DNA of 64,000 nucleotides from JADHUC01 sp964617665 (GTDB lineage Bacteria; Planctomycetota; Planctomycetia; Pirellulales; Pirellulaceae): the NCBI GenBank assembly GCA_964617665.1, contig CAZUAH010000011.1, forward strand, positions 4,199 through 68,198, read 5' to 3'. Position numbers and translations under genes: made by a program. The notes below the pieces were generated by a model. That model ran no database searches. It saw nothing but the letters and a program-made list of their open reading frames with translations, and was not told where the DNA came from. This document shows, piece by piece, positions 1-8,097 of this stretch. Positions within the stretch are counted from its first letter, which is position 1. The number at the start of each line of letters is the position of its first letter.

Positions 1-1466
1 TTCAGCGACAGGTGGCCGCTGGGCTTTTGCTTCTCTTCCCACAGTTTGCTGCCGTCCTTGATCGACCAACCAGTGATCTTGCCATTGTTGGCGGCCAGCA
101 GCACGACATCGTCGTGGAGCAGCACTCGCGGGCCCGTGTTGGTCTGGACGGGGATTCCTGTGGGCGATGGTTCGGACTCCCATAACCGATCGCCATTTTG
201 ACGGTCCAGGCACACCAGCTTCTCGCCATCATGAAAGACGACATGCGAGCCAGCGACCGCCAGCGAACACGGAGCAACGGGGGCTTCGGCTTTCCACAAA
301 CGCTCTCCGGAATCGGCTTGGTAGGCGAAGACATTCCTTGACGCGCCGTCCCAACCCCAACCCGGATTCGCGGTGCGTGTATTCTCCCAGACGTAAGTCG
401 ATACGCGACGCCACTTGGGCAGTTCGGATGGAGTGTTGTCGGCAACCGCGTACACGATTCCGTCATCGGCGACGATCTCCCGCGTGAACTCGCTGCCATC
501 CAGAGTCATCTGCGTTTTGCCGGTGGCCCCGTCCAGGACCACGGTAGGTGCGTCGATGCCCAGCGTCACATACACGCGATCGCCGACGGCCACTAAGCGC
601 CGCAGTAGGTGGGCCGGACCGCTTTTGAGTGGATACTGACGCGTGTTCCACTGGTCGATATCGCGTTTCCACAGGATCGTTCCATTGAAAGCATCGCGGG
701 CGATCAGCCGCCAGACGGAAGGCAACTGGATCGACGCTCGCGCTCCTTCGTCCAAGATATAGAACAGCCGTCCGCCGGCAGACACGCAGGAGGTCATACT
801 GGCCATGTGATCGTGATGGCGGGACCAGCGGGGACTGCCGATCCAACGCAACTGCGTGGGCGGACCGACCACATCGTCCTGCGACACGGGATTGCCGTCG
901 GCGTTGTGAAAGTAATGCGTCCACTCATCCATCTTTGCAGGGACCGGTTTTGCGAACATCACAAAACCGTCCCGGATGCGGGATACGGGATGTGGGATAC
1001 GGGATAGCCACGCATCGTTCCCCTCCTCCCGTACAATTGCCACGCCGCGCGGGGCCATAACTCGCAGAATCTCGCTTCCCGCATCTCGCATCTCGCATCT
1101 CGTTTCCACCACCATCAAGTTCACCAGATTGTCGGCGTACGGCAACGCTCGTCCGCCCCACAGGTCGACGCTGACCGGACCGTAGTCGGTCTGTGCCTGC
1201 ACCCTCTTACGAGCGGCTGCAACCTCCGTTTCCGACGTACTGAGTCCATGTACGATGTACTGGTCCCCGCCCCGCAGTGAAGACGTCAAAGAACCGTCAC
1301 CGCAGCCCAGGTGGACGACAAAGCCTCCCTGCACACCGGATTGTTGGAGGATCGTCGCTCCGTCGTTTGCCGAGGAAGTGGAAGTGACCAGTAGTGCGAT
1401 GAGCGAAACGGTAATGAGCCGCGAAAGAGGACGTGCAACAGAACGGGATACGAACAGATAATGCAT
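1..1466 (-). CDS. Exported methyltransferase-like domain fused to PQQ beta-propeller (C-terminus cut by window edge)
   Basis: The reading frame is open from an ATG at 1466 down to base 1, so at least 488 residues are present and the C-terminus lies outside. An N-terminal hydrophobic stretch (about residues 14-30, ending near SSAND) looks like a signal peptide. It is followed by a SAM-binding motif I (VVHLGCGDG, about residues 46-54) and a methyltransferase-like stretch ending in EILRVMAPRGVAIV. From about residue 160 the protein becomes a BamB/quinoprotein-like propeller, with recurrent blocks such as DAFNGTILW, LVCLDRQNGDRLW and GWSIKDGSKLW. This N-MTase/C-PQQ architecture is, to my knowledge, common in planctomycetes and of unknown function. 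Substrate and true SAM binding cannot be inferred. The linker between the two domains carries in-frame heptamer repeats. The gene is divergent from the sulfatase at 1728. Confidence 0.85.
   Translation of the reverse strand, partial: MHYLFVSRSVARPLSRLITVSLIALLVTSTSSANDGATILQQSGVQGGFVVHLGCGDGSLTSSLRGGDQYIVHGLSTSETEVAAARKRVQAQTDYGPVSVDLWGGRALPYADNLVNLMVVETRCEMRDAGSEILRVMAPRGVAIVREEGNDAWLSRIPHPVSRIRDGFVMFAKPVPAKMDEWTHYFHNADGNPVSQDDVVGPPTQLRWIGSPRWSRHHDHMASMTSCVSAGGRLFYILDEGARASIQLPSVWRLIARDAFNGTILWKRDIDQWNTRQYPLKSGPAHLLRRLVAVGDRVYVTLGIDAPTVVLDGATGKTQMTLDGSEFTREIVADDGIVYAVADNTPSELPKWRRVSTYVWENTRTANPGWGWDGASRNVFAYQADSGERLWKAEAPVAPCSLAVAGSHVVFHDGEKLVCLDRQNGDRLWESEPSPTGIPVQTNTGPRVLLHDDVVLLAANNGKITGWSIKDGSKLWEEKQKPSGHLSL
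973..1103. repeat. Two inverted arrays of a heptamer (about ATGCGGG), inside the coding sequence
   Basis: On the + strand, 973-1007 is five heptamers (CGGATGC, GGGATAC, GGGATGT, GGGATAC, GGGATAG). 1069-1103 is five more reading ATCTCGC, TTCCCGC, ATCTCGC, ATCTCGC, ATCTCGT, which on the minus strand give the same ATGCGRG unit. The arrays therefore face each other across about 60 bp. They lie wholly within the methyltransferase/PQQ reading frame and do not break it; they encode low-complexity stretches such as RCEMRDAGSE and SRIPHPVSRIRDG. Planctomycete and cyanobacterial genomes carry similar short tandem heptamers, usually between genes. Confidence 0.8.
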
Positions 1467-1727
1467 GGTCGGTTACCTCAGGACAAACGAAAAGCGAAAA
1501 CCTGTCGAGGCGTCGTCACGCATGTGGGATACATCCCATCGTGCCAACAAAAGCCGCGAACGAACCTCGTACACTCAGTCAAGACATCATCGTTCATCGG
1601 CAGTCGATCGGCAAGGGTCGTTCGGTTGACCGGTATCAAGGCTTCGCGCATGCTATACTCGCGACCCGCACATTCGTTTGTTTTCTCTTTCGCTGGGCCA
1701 ACCAAGCCGCCGAGACATTCGCTAACC

Positions 1728-3164
1728 ATGAAGAAATCATGTCTGCCAGTCCTGCTCTGTTCGTTTACGGTCTCATTCGCATCCGCAGCATCGCATGCCG
1801 AACAGACGGCTGGCAGCCAACCCAATATCATCTTCATCATGGCTGACGATTTGGGTTACGGAGAACTCGGGTGTTTTGGACAGACGAAGATCAAGACGCC
1901 CCATCTTGATCGGATGGCGGCTCAGGGGATGCGGTGCACGCAGGTCTACTCGGGAAGCACCGTTTGCGCACCGACTCGTTGTTCTCTCATGACCGGGCTG
2001 CACACCGGTCACGCCAGAGTGCGAGGCAATGCCGGCGTCAGGGGGCGAGTCCCGTTAGAACCGGAGGACGTCACGGTTGCGGAGGTCTTGCGAACTGCCG
2101 GATATCGGACGGGCATCGTTGGCAAGTGGGGACTCGGCGAACCGGAAACCACCGGCATTCCGAACGATCAGGGGTTCGATTTCTGGTTCGGATATCTGAA
2201 TCAGGCGAATGCGCATTTCTACTATCCTCCATTTCTGTGGAAGAATCGAGAGAGAGTAGACTTGCCGCGGAATGCCGACGGCAAGAAGGAAATCTATTCA
2301 CACGACTTGATGACCGATGAAGCCCTTGCCTTTGTCCGGCGGAATCAGAAGGACCTGTTCTTCCTGTATGTCGCCTACACGATTCCGCACGCCGAGATCG
2401 TTGTGCCAGAGGATTCACTGAAAGAGTATCGCGGCAAGTTTCCGGAGACACCGTACCCCGGCGCACATTACGGCGCGCAGGCGGAGCCAAACGCCGCCGT
2501 TGCCGGAATGATCACCCGCATGGACTGCGACATTGGCCGTCTGTTCGATCTCTTGAAGGAACTGAAACTCGACGAGAATACAATCGTCTTCTTCACAAGT
2601 GACAATGGCCCGGTGTCGGTGGGCGGCCGGGATCACAAGTTCTTTAATGCGGCTGGCGGTTTGCGCGGGGCGAAAGGAAGTCTTTTTGAAGGAGGAATCC
2701 GTGTACCAACGATCGTCCGTTGGCCAGGACACATCCAAGCCGGCACGGTCAGCGATGCCGTGTGGACTCACTGGGACGTGCTGCCGACATGTGCAGAGAT
2801 TGCCGATGTCGAGCCGCCGAAGGACATCGATGGCGTCAGCATCCTGCCAACTCTGATCGGGAAAGACCAGCCACAACTTGACGACCGTTTTCTATACTGG
2901 GAATACGGCCGCAACACAAAGTTCACTCAGGCCGTCCGCAAAGGCGACTGGAAGGCGGTCCGCATCGGCCTGAATGGACCGATCAAATTGTACAATCTGA
3001 AAACGGACATCGCCGAGACGACCGACATCGCCAGCCAGCATCTCTCCATCGTCGAACAGATCGAGAAGTACTTGCCGACAGCCCGCACCGAATCGAAGGA
3101 TTTTCCCATAGCTTTCGATCGCAAACCTAGAAAGAACAGTCGGTCGGCCGAGAATCGGAATTAG
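1728..3164 (+). CDS. Secreted sulfatase (arylsulfatase A-like, type I formylglycine sulfatase)
   Basis: 478 residues from the ATG at 1728; the frame is open further upstream, but only this start puts the signal peptide (MKKSCLPVLLCSFTVSFASA) at the N-terminus. Metal-binding DD at residues 40-41 (FIMADDLGYGELG) and the sulfatase signature CAPTR with Cys80, the residue converted to formylglycine, are visible, followed by SLMTGLHTGH. Further family landmarks are GIVGKWGLG, the FFTSDNGP metal site and the LRGAKGSLFEGGIRVP block. It hydrolyses sulfate esters, probably on a polysaccharide, in the periplasm or outside the cell. The specific substrate and S1 subfamily cannot be read off. The next gene, 83 bp downstream on the same strand, is an SGNH esterase, so the two may act together on one glycan. 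Formylglycine maturation would need an enzyme not identified here. Confidence 0.95.
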   Translation: MKKSCLPVLLCSFTVSFASAASHAEQTAGSQPNIIFIMADDLGYGELGCFGQTKIKTPHLDRMAAQGMRCTQVYSGSTVCAPTRCSLMTGLHTGHARVRGNAGVRGRVPLEPEDVTVAEVLRTAGYRTGIVGKWGLGEPETTGIPNDQGFDFWFGYLNQANAHFYYPPFLWKNRERVDLPRNADGKKEIYSHDLMTDEALAFVRRNQKDLFFLYVAYTIPHAEIVVPEDSLKEYRGKFPETPYPGAHYGAQAEPNAAVAGMITRMDCDIGRLFDLLKELKLDENTIVFFTSDNGPVSVGGRDHKFFNAAGGLRGAKGSLFEGGIRVPTIVRWPGHIQAGTVSDAVWTHWDVLPTCAEIADVEPPKDIDGVSILPTLIGKDQPQLDDRFLYWEYGRNTKFTQAVRKGDWKAVRIGLNGPIKLYNLKTDIAETTDIASQHLSIVEQIEKYLPTARTESKDFPIAFDRKPRKNSRSAENRN

Positions 3165-3247
3165 AACGTCAGTTGTCCCGCGGCGAGCATTCGTTGACTC
3201 GCTCCGAACCATGTAACGCGAAGAATCAGTCCGGAGAGAGAACAACA

Positions 3248-4396
3248 ATGGCAGTAAAGCGCATCCTGCTCATCAATTTCATCGCCGCGTCGATGGCGGC
3301 TTATGTCTCCGCCGATGAACCGGGGACGAGTTGGAAATTCTCCACCGACTGTCTTCGTCCATTCTGGGTTTCCCAAACGATGCAGGGCGAGACGGTGTTG
3401 TTCCTCCAACATCACCCTGACAATCACGCCCTGGCGTCTTTGTTGTTCGAGCCTACGCGAATCCTGTCGGTGCGTGACTCCTCGGGCAGCATCACGTACC
3501 AGGAAGGCAGGGACTACACTTGGCAACGAGGGTCGAAAGAGATCCGTCTGCCGCCCGGCAGCCGGATTGTGTTCAAGACACCGCAGGAACTCCGCCGTTC
3601 TACCGGATCGCAACGGTATCGCCTGACTCACCGCGACGGAAACGGCGAGGTCTTGTTCGGCGCGACGCATGAGTACCACGATATGCAGACCTTCGTCAGC
3701 TACGAACACAAAGGCGGCTGGACCGGACCCACGCCGTCATTCGCAGGCGAAATACTGCCACGCACCATTAAGCGGCTGTCGCAGAAAGAGCCGCTGACGA
3801 TTGCGCTGCTGGGCGACAGTATCTCGACGGGCTGCAATGCTTCGGGATGGGCCAAGGCAGCTCCTTTCCAGCCTCCATACCAGGATCTGCTGGCATTGAA
3901 TCTCGAAGCGACGTATGGTGCGGAGGTGGCGCTGCGCAACTTCGCCGTCGGCGGCACCGACACGGCGTGGGGGCGAGCGAATATCGGCAAAGTGATCGAA
4001 TCCAAACCGGACTTGGTGATTCTGGCTTTCGGGATGAATGATGCCGCAAGACGCCCGGCAGCGGACTACCAGAAGAACATCCGGGAAATGATCAACGTCG
4101 CAAGACAGGCATGTCCGGAGGCCGAGTTCATCTTGGTAGCGACGATGCTGGGCAATCGTGATTGGACGTATCTACGACACGAGTTGTTTCCCCAGTACCG
4201 CGATGCGTTGGCCGGGCTCAGCGGCCCGGGCGTCGCCTTAGCGGATCTGACGTCCGTCTGGGAGGAACTGCTTAGACACAAAGCCGATCGAGACCTCACC
4301 GGCAACGGCGTAAACCATCCCAATGATTTCGGCCACCGCGTATATACCCAAGTCTTGTCAGCGCTGCTGATCCCAGCCGCGAATTCGTCGCATTGA
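3248..4396 (+). CDS. Secreted SGNH/GDSL hydrolase (probable carbohydrate esterase)
   Basis: 382 residues; start ATG 3248 chosen because GGAGAG lies about 8 bp upstream and the signal peptide MAVKRILLINFIAASMAAYVSA follows directly. An N-terminal beta-rich domain (about residues 25-175) precedes the SGNH domain. Block I is ALLGDSIST (nucleophile Ser), block II FAVGGTD (Gly), block III FGMND (Asn) and block V HPNDFGH (Asp-His), so all four SGNH residues are present. Such two-domain exported esterases often deacetylate polysaccharides. Co-orientation with the sulfatase supports a shared role in removing glycan decorations. The exact ester is unknown. Confidence 0.92.
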   Translation: MAVKRILLINFIAASMAAYVSADEPGTSWKFSTDCLRPFWVSQTMQGETVLFLQHHPDNHALASLLFEPTRILSVRDSSGSITYQEGRDYTWQRGSKEIRLPPGSRIVFKTPQELRRSTGSQRYRLTHRDGNGEVLFGATHEYHDMQTFVSYEHKGGWTGPTPSFAGEILPRTIKRLSQKEPLTIALLGDSISTGCNASGWAKAAPFQPPYQDLLALNLEATYGAEVALRNFAVGGTDTAWGRANIGKVIESKPDLVILAFGMNDAARRPAADYQKNIREMINVARQACPEAEFILVATMLGNRDWTYLRHELFPQYRDALAGLSGPGVALADLTSVWEELLRHKADRDLTGNGVNHPNDFGHRVYTQVLSALLIPAANSSH

Positions 4397-4790
4397 GTTG
4401 TCTCAGCGCATGGTATTCGGGCGGCCGGTCGCAGAGTCGCCGTGGAGAGCAGGAGCAAGTTGAGGCTATCGGGCCGCCAATCGACCATCTTGCTCGACGC
4501 CGCTTCACGAACTTGGCGTGATCGCACGCGGTTATCCCTGCGTTCTTCTGGTTCCGAAGCTCCGGCTTGGGAACAAGTGGTCAAGTTATCGCGCCAAACA
4601 CGAGGGCGCTTCAAGACTGGCAGCCTTCTGGTTGTGAGGCGCCTTCACGCACTTTCGCGAAACGAAAGGCGAAAATCTGCGACAGCTATTCGGTCTTACA
4701 ACGGATTTTTCTTGCGGAACGGATCTCATTCCGTCATCATAACGGCACGAACTCTGCGATCGGTTACCTCTTGCCGAAAGGGTTGTGGAA
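4397..4790. other. 394-bp intergenic stretch with one hairpin element
   Basis: No supported gene. Short open frames exist on both strands but have no family features or convincing start. The only structured part is the hairpin at 4551-4574. The last about 20 bp carry the purine-rich GAAAGGG that can serve as ribosome binding site for the aldo/keto reductase. Confidence 0.6.
4551..4574. repeat. Short palindromic element (10-bp stem, 4-nt loop)
   Basis: GTTCCGAAGC / TCCG / GCTTGGGAAC forms a 10-bp stem with one mismatch. Stem length, loop length and the GTTCC...GGAAC ends match the hairpins in the two 62-bp elements at 6131 and 44610, so this is probably a diverged member of the same dispersed family. 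Confidence 0.6.
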
Positions 4791-6011
4791 ATGGCCGAAG
4801 ACCTAACGCGTCGTGACTTCGTCAAGGCCGGTGCCCTGACTGCCGCTGGTGCGGCTCTGGGGTTGAAGCCCACTTACACGGTTTACGCCGGCAATCCCAC
4901 CAACGAGAAGACCGCCGGTATCCTGAACTACAACGAGCAAATGGAATACCGCCGCGGCGGCAAGACAGACCTGATGTTCTCGGCCGTCTGCCTGGGCGGC
5001 CACTGGAAGCGAGTCGGTACCGTGTTGCCCGGCGCCCTGCAGGTAAAGGGAGCTTGGAACACCGTCAGCCTCGACAACAAGGCATTTCACAAGAATCGGT
5101 ACGACGTGGTCACCCGTTGCATGGAACGAGGCGTCAACTACATCGATGCCTGCACCTTCGGCGAAGGCTTCGCGTACGCCCAGGCCCTGAAAGGACGGCG
5201 CGACAAGATGTACCTCGGCTTCTCCCACTTCGAGCAGGAGCCCCAGACCTTGGCCTGGAAGATGAAGAAGGACAAAGAGGCCGGCAAGCCGCCGCAGCCG
5301 TTGGAATGGCTCAAGACCATGAAGGCAGCGCTCGACCAAGCCCTCAAAGACATGGAGACGGATTACGTCGACGTCTGGAGGATTTCGTGCGGAGCGATCA
5401 CCAACGATTTCACCGATGCTCAGATGGACCAGACGTGCGAGGCGCTCGCCTGGGCCAAGAAGACGGGAAGGGCCCGCTTCACAGGTGTCTCCTCACACGA
5501 CCGGGTGCACCTGAAGAAATGGATCCAACGGAATCCCGAAGAGTTGGAGGTCGTCGTTACGCCGTACACCGCCAAGACGAAGATGACCGGTGGCAAGATC
5601 GGGGAGATCGAGGAGGGCCAGCCTAGCGCTAACACGGTTGTCGACAAAACCGTAACCTGGGAAGACAGCCTCTGGAACATGATTCAGAAGTGCGACGTTG
5701 CCTGGTTCGGCATCAAGCCGTTCGCCAGCAACTCGCTGTTCAAGGGTGACAGCTCCCCCAACAGTCCGACAAAGGAAGAAGACAGCAAGCTGGCCCGCCT
5801 GACGATTCGCGCCATCTTGAGCAACCCAGCGATCACCGCCCCAATTCCCGGAATGATCACACCGGAACAAGTCGACAACGTTTGCCTGGCCGTGCTTCAA
5901 CGCCGCGAGTTGGACGTCCAGGAACAAGCTGAGCTGGATACCGGCCTCGAACGAGCGTTCGCCAACCTCCCGTCCAACTATCACTGGCTCCGCGACTGGG
6001 ACTACATTTGA
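4791..6011 (+). CDS. Tat-exported aldo/keto reductase family protein with altered catalytic tetrad
   Basis: 406 residues from ATG 4791; a GTG two codons upstream is possible, but GAAAGGG is better spaced for the ATG. The N-terminus has a twin-arginine motif (TRRDFVKAG) and hydrophobic segment, so export of a folded, perhaps cofactor-bearing protein is predicted. The fold is recognisable: MEYRRGGKTDL.FSAVCLGG at the first strand, NYIDACTFG, RDKMYLGFSH, DYVDVWRIS and the C-terminal AITAPIPGM. At the usual catalytic positions Asp is kept, but Tyr appears to be Phe (CTFG), Lys is replaced in LGFSH, and His is replaced by Ser in WRIS. Ordinary NADPH-dependent carbonyl reduction is therefore doubtful. 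A tetrahaem cytochrome follows and could be a redox partner (inference). Confidence 0.85.
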   Translation: MAEDLTRRDFVKAGALTAAGAALGLKPTYTVYAGNPTNEKTAGILNYNEQMEYRRGGKTDLMFSAVCLGGHWKRVGTVLPGALQVKGAWNTVSLDNKAFHKNRYDVVTRCMERGVNYIDACTFGEGFAYAQALKGRRDKMYLGFSHFEQEPQTLAWKMKKDKEAGKPPQPLEWLKTMKAALDQALKDMETDYVDVWRISCGAITNDFTDAQMDQTCEALAWAKKTGRARFTGVSSHDRVHLKKWIQRNPEELEVVVTPYTAKTKMTGGKIGEIEEGQPSANTVVDKTVTWEDSLWNMIQKCDVAWFGIKPFASNSLFKGDSSPNSPTKEEDSKLARLTIRAILSNPAITAPIPGMITPEQVDNVCLAVLQRRELDVQEQAELDTGLERAFANLPSNYHWLRDWDYI

Positions 6012-6130
6012 CCAAGTGCTATGAACATCTGGAAAGGCTGCCAGAGGTGAAGGATAGTAACCCGAAGCGTCAGCGAGGGAATGAAAACGCCCTGGTTACG
6101 AGGCTCCGCCACGTGACCCACTGTCCGCGA

Positions 6131-6192
6131 GGCTCCGCCTCCCAAGAGCCGGCAAGACACTGCGTTCCTAGGCCGGAGCCTGGGAAGGAGAT
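6131..6192. repeat. 62-bp dispersed palindromic element, copy 1
   Basis: Aligns without gaps to 44610-44671 with about 9 differences in 62 positions. It contains GGCTC...GAGCC and a second hairpin GTTCCTAGGC/CGGA/GCCTGGGAAG. A separate planctomycete-type motif (AACCCGAAGCGTCAGCGAGG) lies at about 6060-6079. Both fall in the gap between the aldo/keto reductase and the cytochrome. Translating through them in the cytochrome frame gives a spurious N-terminal extension. Confidence 0.7.
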
Positions 6193-6235
6193 CGCGAAAG
6201 AAAGTCACAGCCACTGCTTGGTAACCTGCCTGTGT

Positions 6236-6751
6236 ATGGTCGCTTGCCTGGCAATCTGCACATTGGCCACGGCGGTGCCGCCGCTTTCGCTGGACGGTTA
6301 TCGCGACGAAAAGCTCACCGAAGGTCCACATGAATCGGCGGCCCTAGAGGAGTTGAATGGCGGCTGTTACGTCTGCCACGGTAACTACCGAACCGAATCC
6401 CTGGTGCTCACGCACGCCAAGAAAGACGTCGGCTGCATCCAGTGCCATGGAGAATCGATTGCGCACCAAATAGACGAATTTCACCGCACACCGCCCGAGA
6501 AGATGTTCGGTCCGCACAATGTCGACAAGATGTGCAGCGAATGTCACGAGCAGCACGACGCACCCGCGACAAAGGTCATCCAACGATGGCAGAAACGTTG
6601 TCCGACGAAGACCAACCCCAAGGAAATCAACTGCACCGACTGCCATTTCAAGCATCGCCTTCCAAAGCGAACCGTAGTCTGGGACAAGAACACTGGCAAG
6701 CTCGTCGTCCACAACGAAGGCCAGGACGCGAAAGACGGCAAGAGCAAGTAG
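6236..6751 (+). CDS. Exported tetrahaem cytochrome c
   Basis: 171 residues from ATG 6236. The frame is open back to 6008, but that upstream part is translated from repetitive DNA (encoding NPKRQRG and the 62-bp element), so an internal start is preferred; a TTG near 6218 is another option. A hydrophobic N-terminus (MVACLAICTLATAV) would direct export. Four CxxCH haem c motifs are present: CYVCH, CIQCH, CSECH and CTDCH, with extra histidines available as distal ligands. It is too short for NrfA or Hao and resembles small periplasmic multihaem electron carriers (NapC/NirT- or c3-like). Position after the exported aldo/keto reductase-like gene suggests a joint redox role, which is inference. Confidence 0.88.
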   Translation: MVACLAICTLATAVPPLSLDGYRDEKLTEGPHESAALEELNGGCYVCHGNYRTESLVLTHAKKDVGCIQCHGESIAHQIDEFHRTPPEKMFGPHNVDKMCSECHEQHDAPATKVIQRWQKRCPTKTNPKEINCTDCHFKHRLPKRTVVWDKNTGKLVVHNEGQDAKDGKSK

Positions 6752-6812
6752 AATAGGCCGGCAACAAGGAGCGACCGCGACGCAGTTCCGGCATGGATGT
6801 CAAGTAGAATAG
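6745..6812 (+). repeat. 12-bp direct repeat flanking the junction before the SDR remnant
   Basis: CAAGTAGAATAG occurs at 6745-6756, covering the cytochrome stop codon, and again at 6801-6812, just before the SDR fragment. A repeated short sequence at the edge of a truncated gene is what a slipped-strand deletion or duplication would leave. Confidence 0.6.
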
Positions 6813-6822
6813 AAACTCGCGT

Positions 6823-7008
6823 GAGGGCTGGGACAAGCCGAAAGAAAAATTCTATGCCGATGTGGCCAAGAAAATACTCATACAGCGAATGGGCGAACCG
6901 ATGGACGTTGCCCAGGCCGTAGCGTTCCTGTTGAGCAACGGTGCTGGTTTCATCAACGGCAGTGTTGTCCGCCTGGAAGGCGGTACCCTGGCGTTTCCGC
7001 CCTGGTAG
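6823..7008 (+). pseudogene. C-terminal remnant of a short-chain dehydrogenase/reductase
   Basis: In one frame from about 6823 to the TAG at 7006-7008 the translation reads AKKILIQRMGEPMDVAQAVA, then FLLSNGAGFINGSVVRLEGG. This is the typical last 60 residues of a classical SDR (R.G.P.DvA.AvaFL.S....iNG..l...GG). The Rossmann fold and catalytic Ser-Tyr-Lys are absent. An in-frame TAG lies just upstream and no ribosome binding site is seen. It is best read as the tail of a decayed SDR gene left by a deletion. Confidence 0.75.
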
Positions 7009-7045
7009 CAATCTGGCCGGCGACGAATGAGACGGAGGGTCTCTT

Positions 7046-7957
7046 ATGCGACCTATCGACCGAAAGATCTCTCGTCGTACCATGCTGGCCCGCACGGCCA
7101 GTGCCACCACAATTGCCGCCGTGGCTTCGACATTGCAGAATTCACAGGCCCGTGCGAAAAAGTCTGATGCGGCGTCGATAGCCGTCTGGGACATGCACGG
7201 GCATCTGACCGGTGTGAACGGAACGCCGGAGGAGAGAATCTCGCAACTTTTGACGTATGCAGATCGGATGGGAATCGACAGGGTCATTTTCTTCTTAGGC
7301 TTCGCGCGTGACCACGAGCCCACCCCGGAGCAATTCCGTCGCGACAACGATGTTCTGTTGCGAGCATTGGATCACGCACGCGGCCGGGCACTCGGCTTCG
7401 TGTACCTCAATCCGAAATTCACGGACGAATCGCTGAAAGAACTGGACCGCTGCGTTCGAGATGGTCCGATGGTCGGCGTCAAGCTGTGGGTCGCGCTTCG
7501 ATGCCACGATGCGCGCCTTGACCCTGTGGTCGAGCGTGCCACGGAACTGAAAGCGGTTGTGTTCCAGCACACTTGGCTCAAGACCACTGGAAACCTGCCG
7601 GAGGAGTCCACGCCGGACGACATTGCCCAGTTGGCCGCTCGCCACCCCGATGCAACGTTGATCGCCGGACATCTGGGCGGCGATTGGGAACGCGGCATTC
7701 GATCGATTCGGGCGCCACGGAATGTCTATGCAGGCATCAGCGGAAGCGACCCCACAGCCGGCATGGTGGAGATGGCCGTTCGCGAGCTTGGCGCCGAACG
7801 CGTGATCTACGGCAGTGACTTTGGCGGCCGCAGTCTCGCCTCGCAGCTGGCGAAAGTGTATGGAGCCGACATCTCCGAAGAGGCCAAACGATTGATCCTC
7901 GGCGGCAATATCCGACGTCTGCTGCGCCCGATTCTCACTGCGAAAGGAATGATGTAG
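7046..7957 (+). CDS. Tat-exported metal-dependent amidohydrolase (Amidohydro_2 family)
   Basis: 303 residues from ATG 7046, with GGAGG about 9 bp upstream. The N-terminus carries SRRTMLARTASA, a twin-arginine-like signal. The TIM-barrel family is marked by the first-strand HxH (WDMHGHLTG), VGVKLW, VFQHTW, ATLIAGHLGG and the closing ERVIYGSDFGG, which carries the catalytic Asp, then LILGGNIRRLL. All expected metal-ligand positions are present, so it is probably active as a hydrolase or decarboxylase of the ACMSD-like type. The substrate is unknown. It belongs to the same broad family as the two minus-strand genes at 11618-13318. Confidence 0.9.
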   Translation: MRPIDRKISRRTMLARTASATTIAAVASTLQNSQARAKKSDAASIAVWDMHGHLTGVNGTPEERISQLLTYADRMGIDRVIFFLGFARDHEPTPEQFRRDNDVLLRALDHARGRALGFVYLNPKFTDESLKELDRCVRDGPMVGVKLWVALRCHDARLDPVVERATELKAVVFQHTWLKTTGNLPEESTPDDIAQLAARHPDATLIAGHLGGDWERGIRSIRAPRNVYAGISGSDPTAGMVEMAVRELGAERVIYGSDFGGRSLASQLAKVYGADISEEAKRLILGGNIRRLLRPILTAKGMM

Positions 7958-7966
7958 TGATCGTTT

Positions 7967-8057
7967 CGTTTAACCCGAAGCCGGAGGCGATGGCGGGTCC
8001 GGGAGATAGGTTGTCCACGCGTAGCACGCGCCGTCGCCTCCGGCGTCGGGGTAAACG
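7967..8057. repeat. Long inverted repeat between genes (24-bp arms)
   Basis: Left arm 7967-7990 and right arm 8034-8057 are inverted copies matching at 22 of 24 positions (core GCCGGAGGCGA / TCGCCTCCGGC), separated by 43 bp. It begins just after the amidohydrolase stop and ends about 40 bp before the DUF4838 start. It could attenuate or terminate transcription between the two genes, or simply be a dispersed palindromic element. GCCGGAGGCGA-type repeats are frequent in planctomycete intergenic DNA. Confidence 0.75.
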
Positions 8058-8097
8058 AGAAGGTCTTGATCCGCTCCGAACGAAAGGAGATTTTGTC

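Noticed and set aside
973..1103. CRISPR array
   Set aside because: The repeats are contiguous heptamers without spacers of constant size.
1461..1727. Upstream extension of the sulfatase frame by 89 codons
   Set aside because: The signal peptide starts at 1728, and the extension overlaps the divergent gene's start and has no family similarity.
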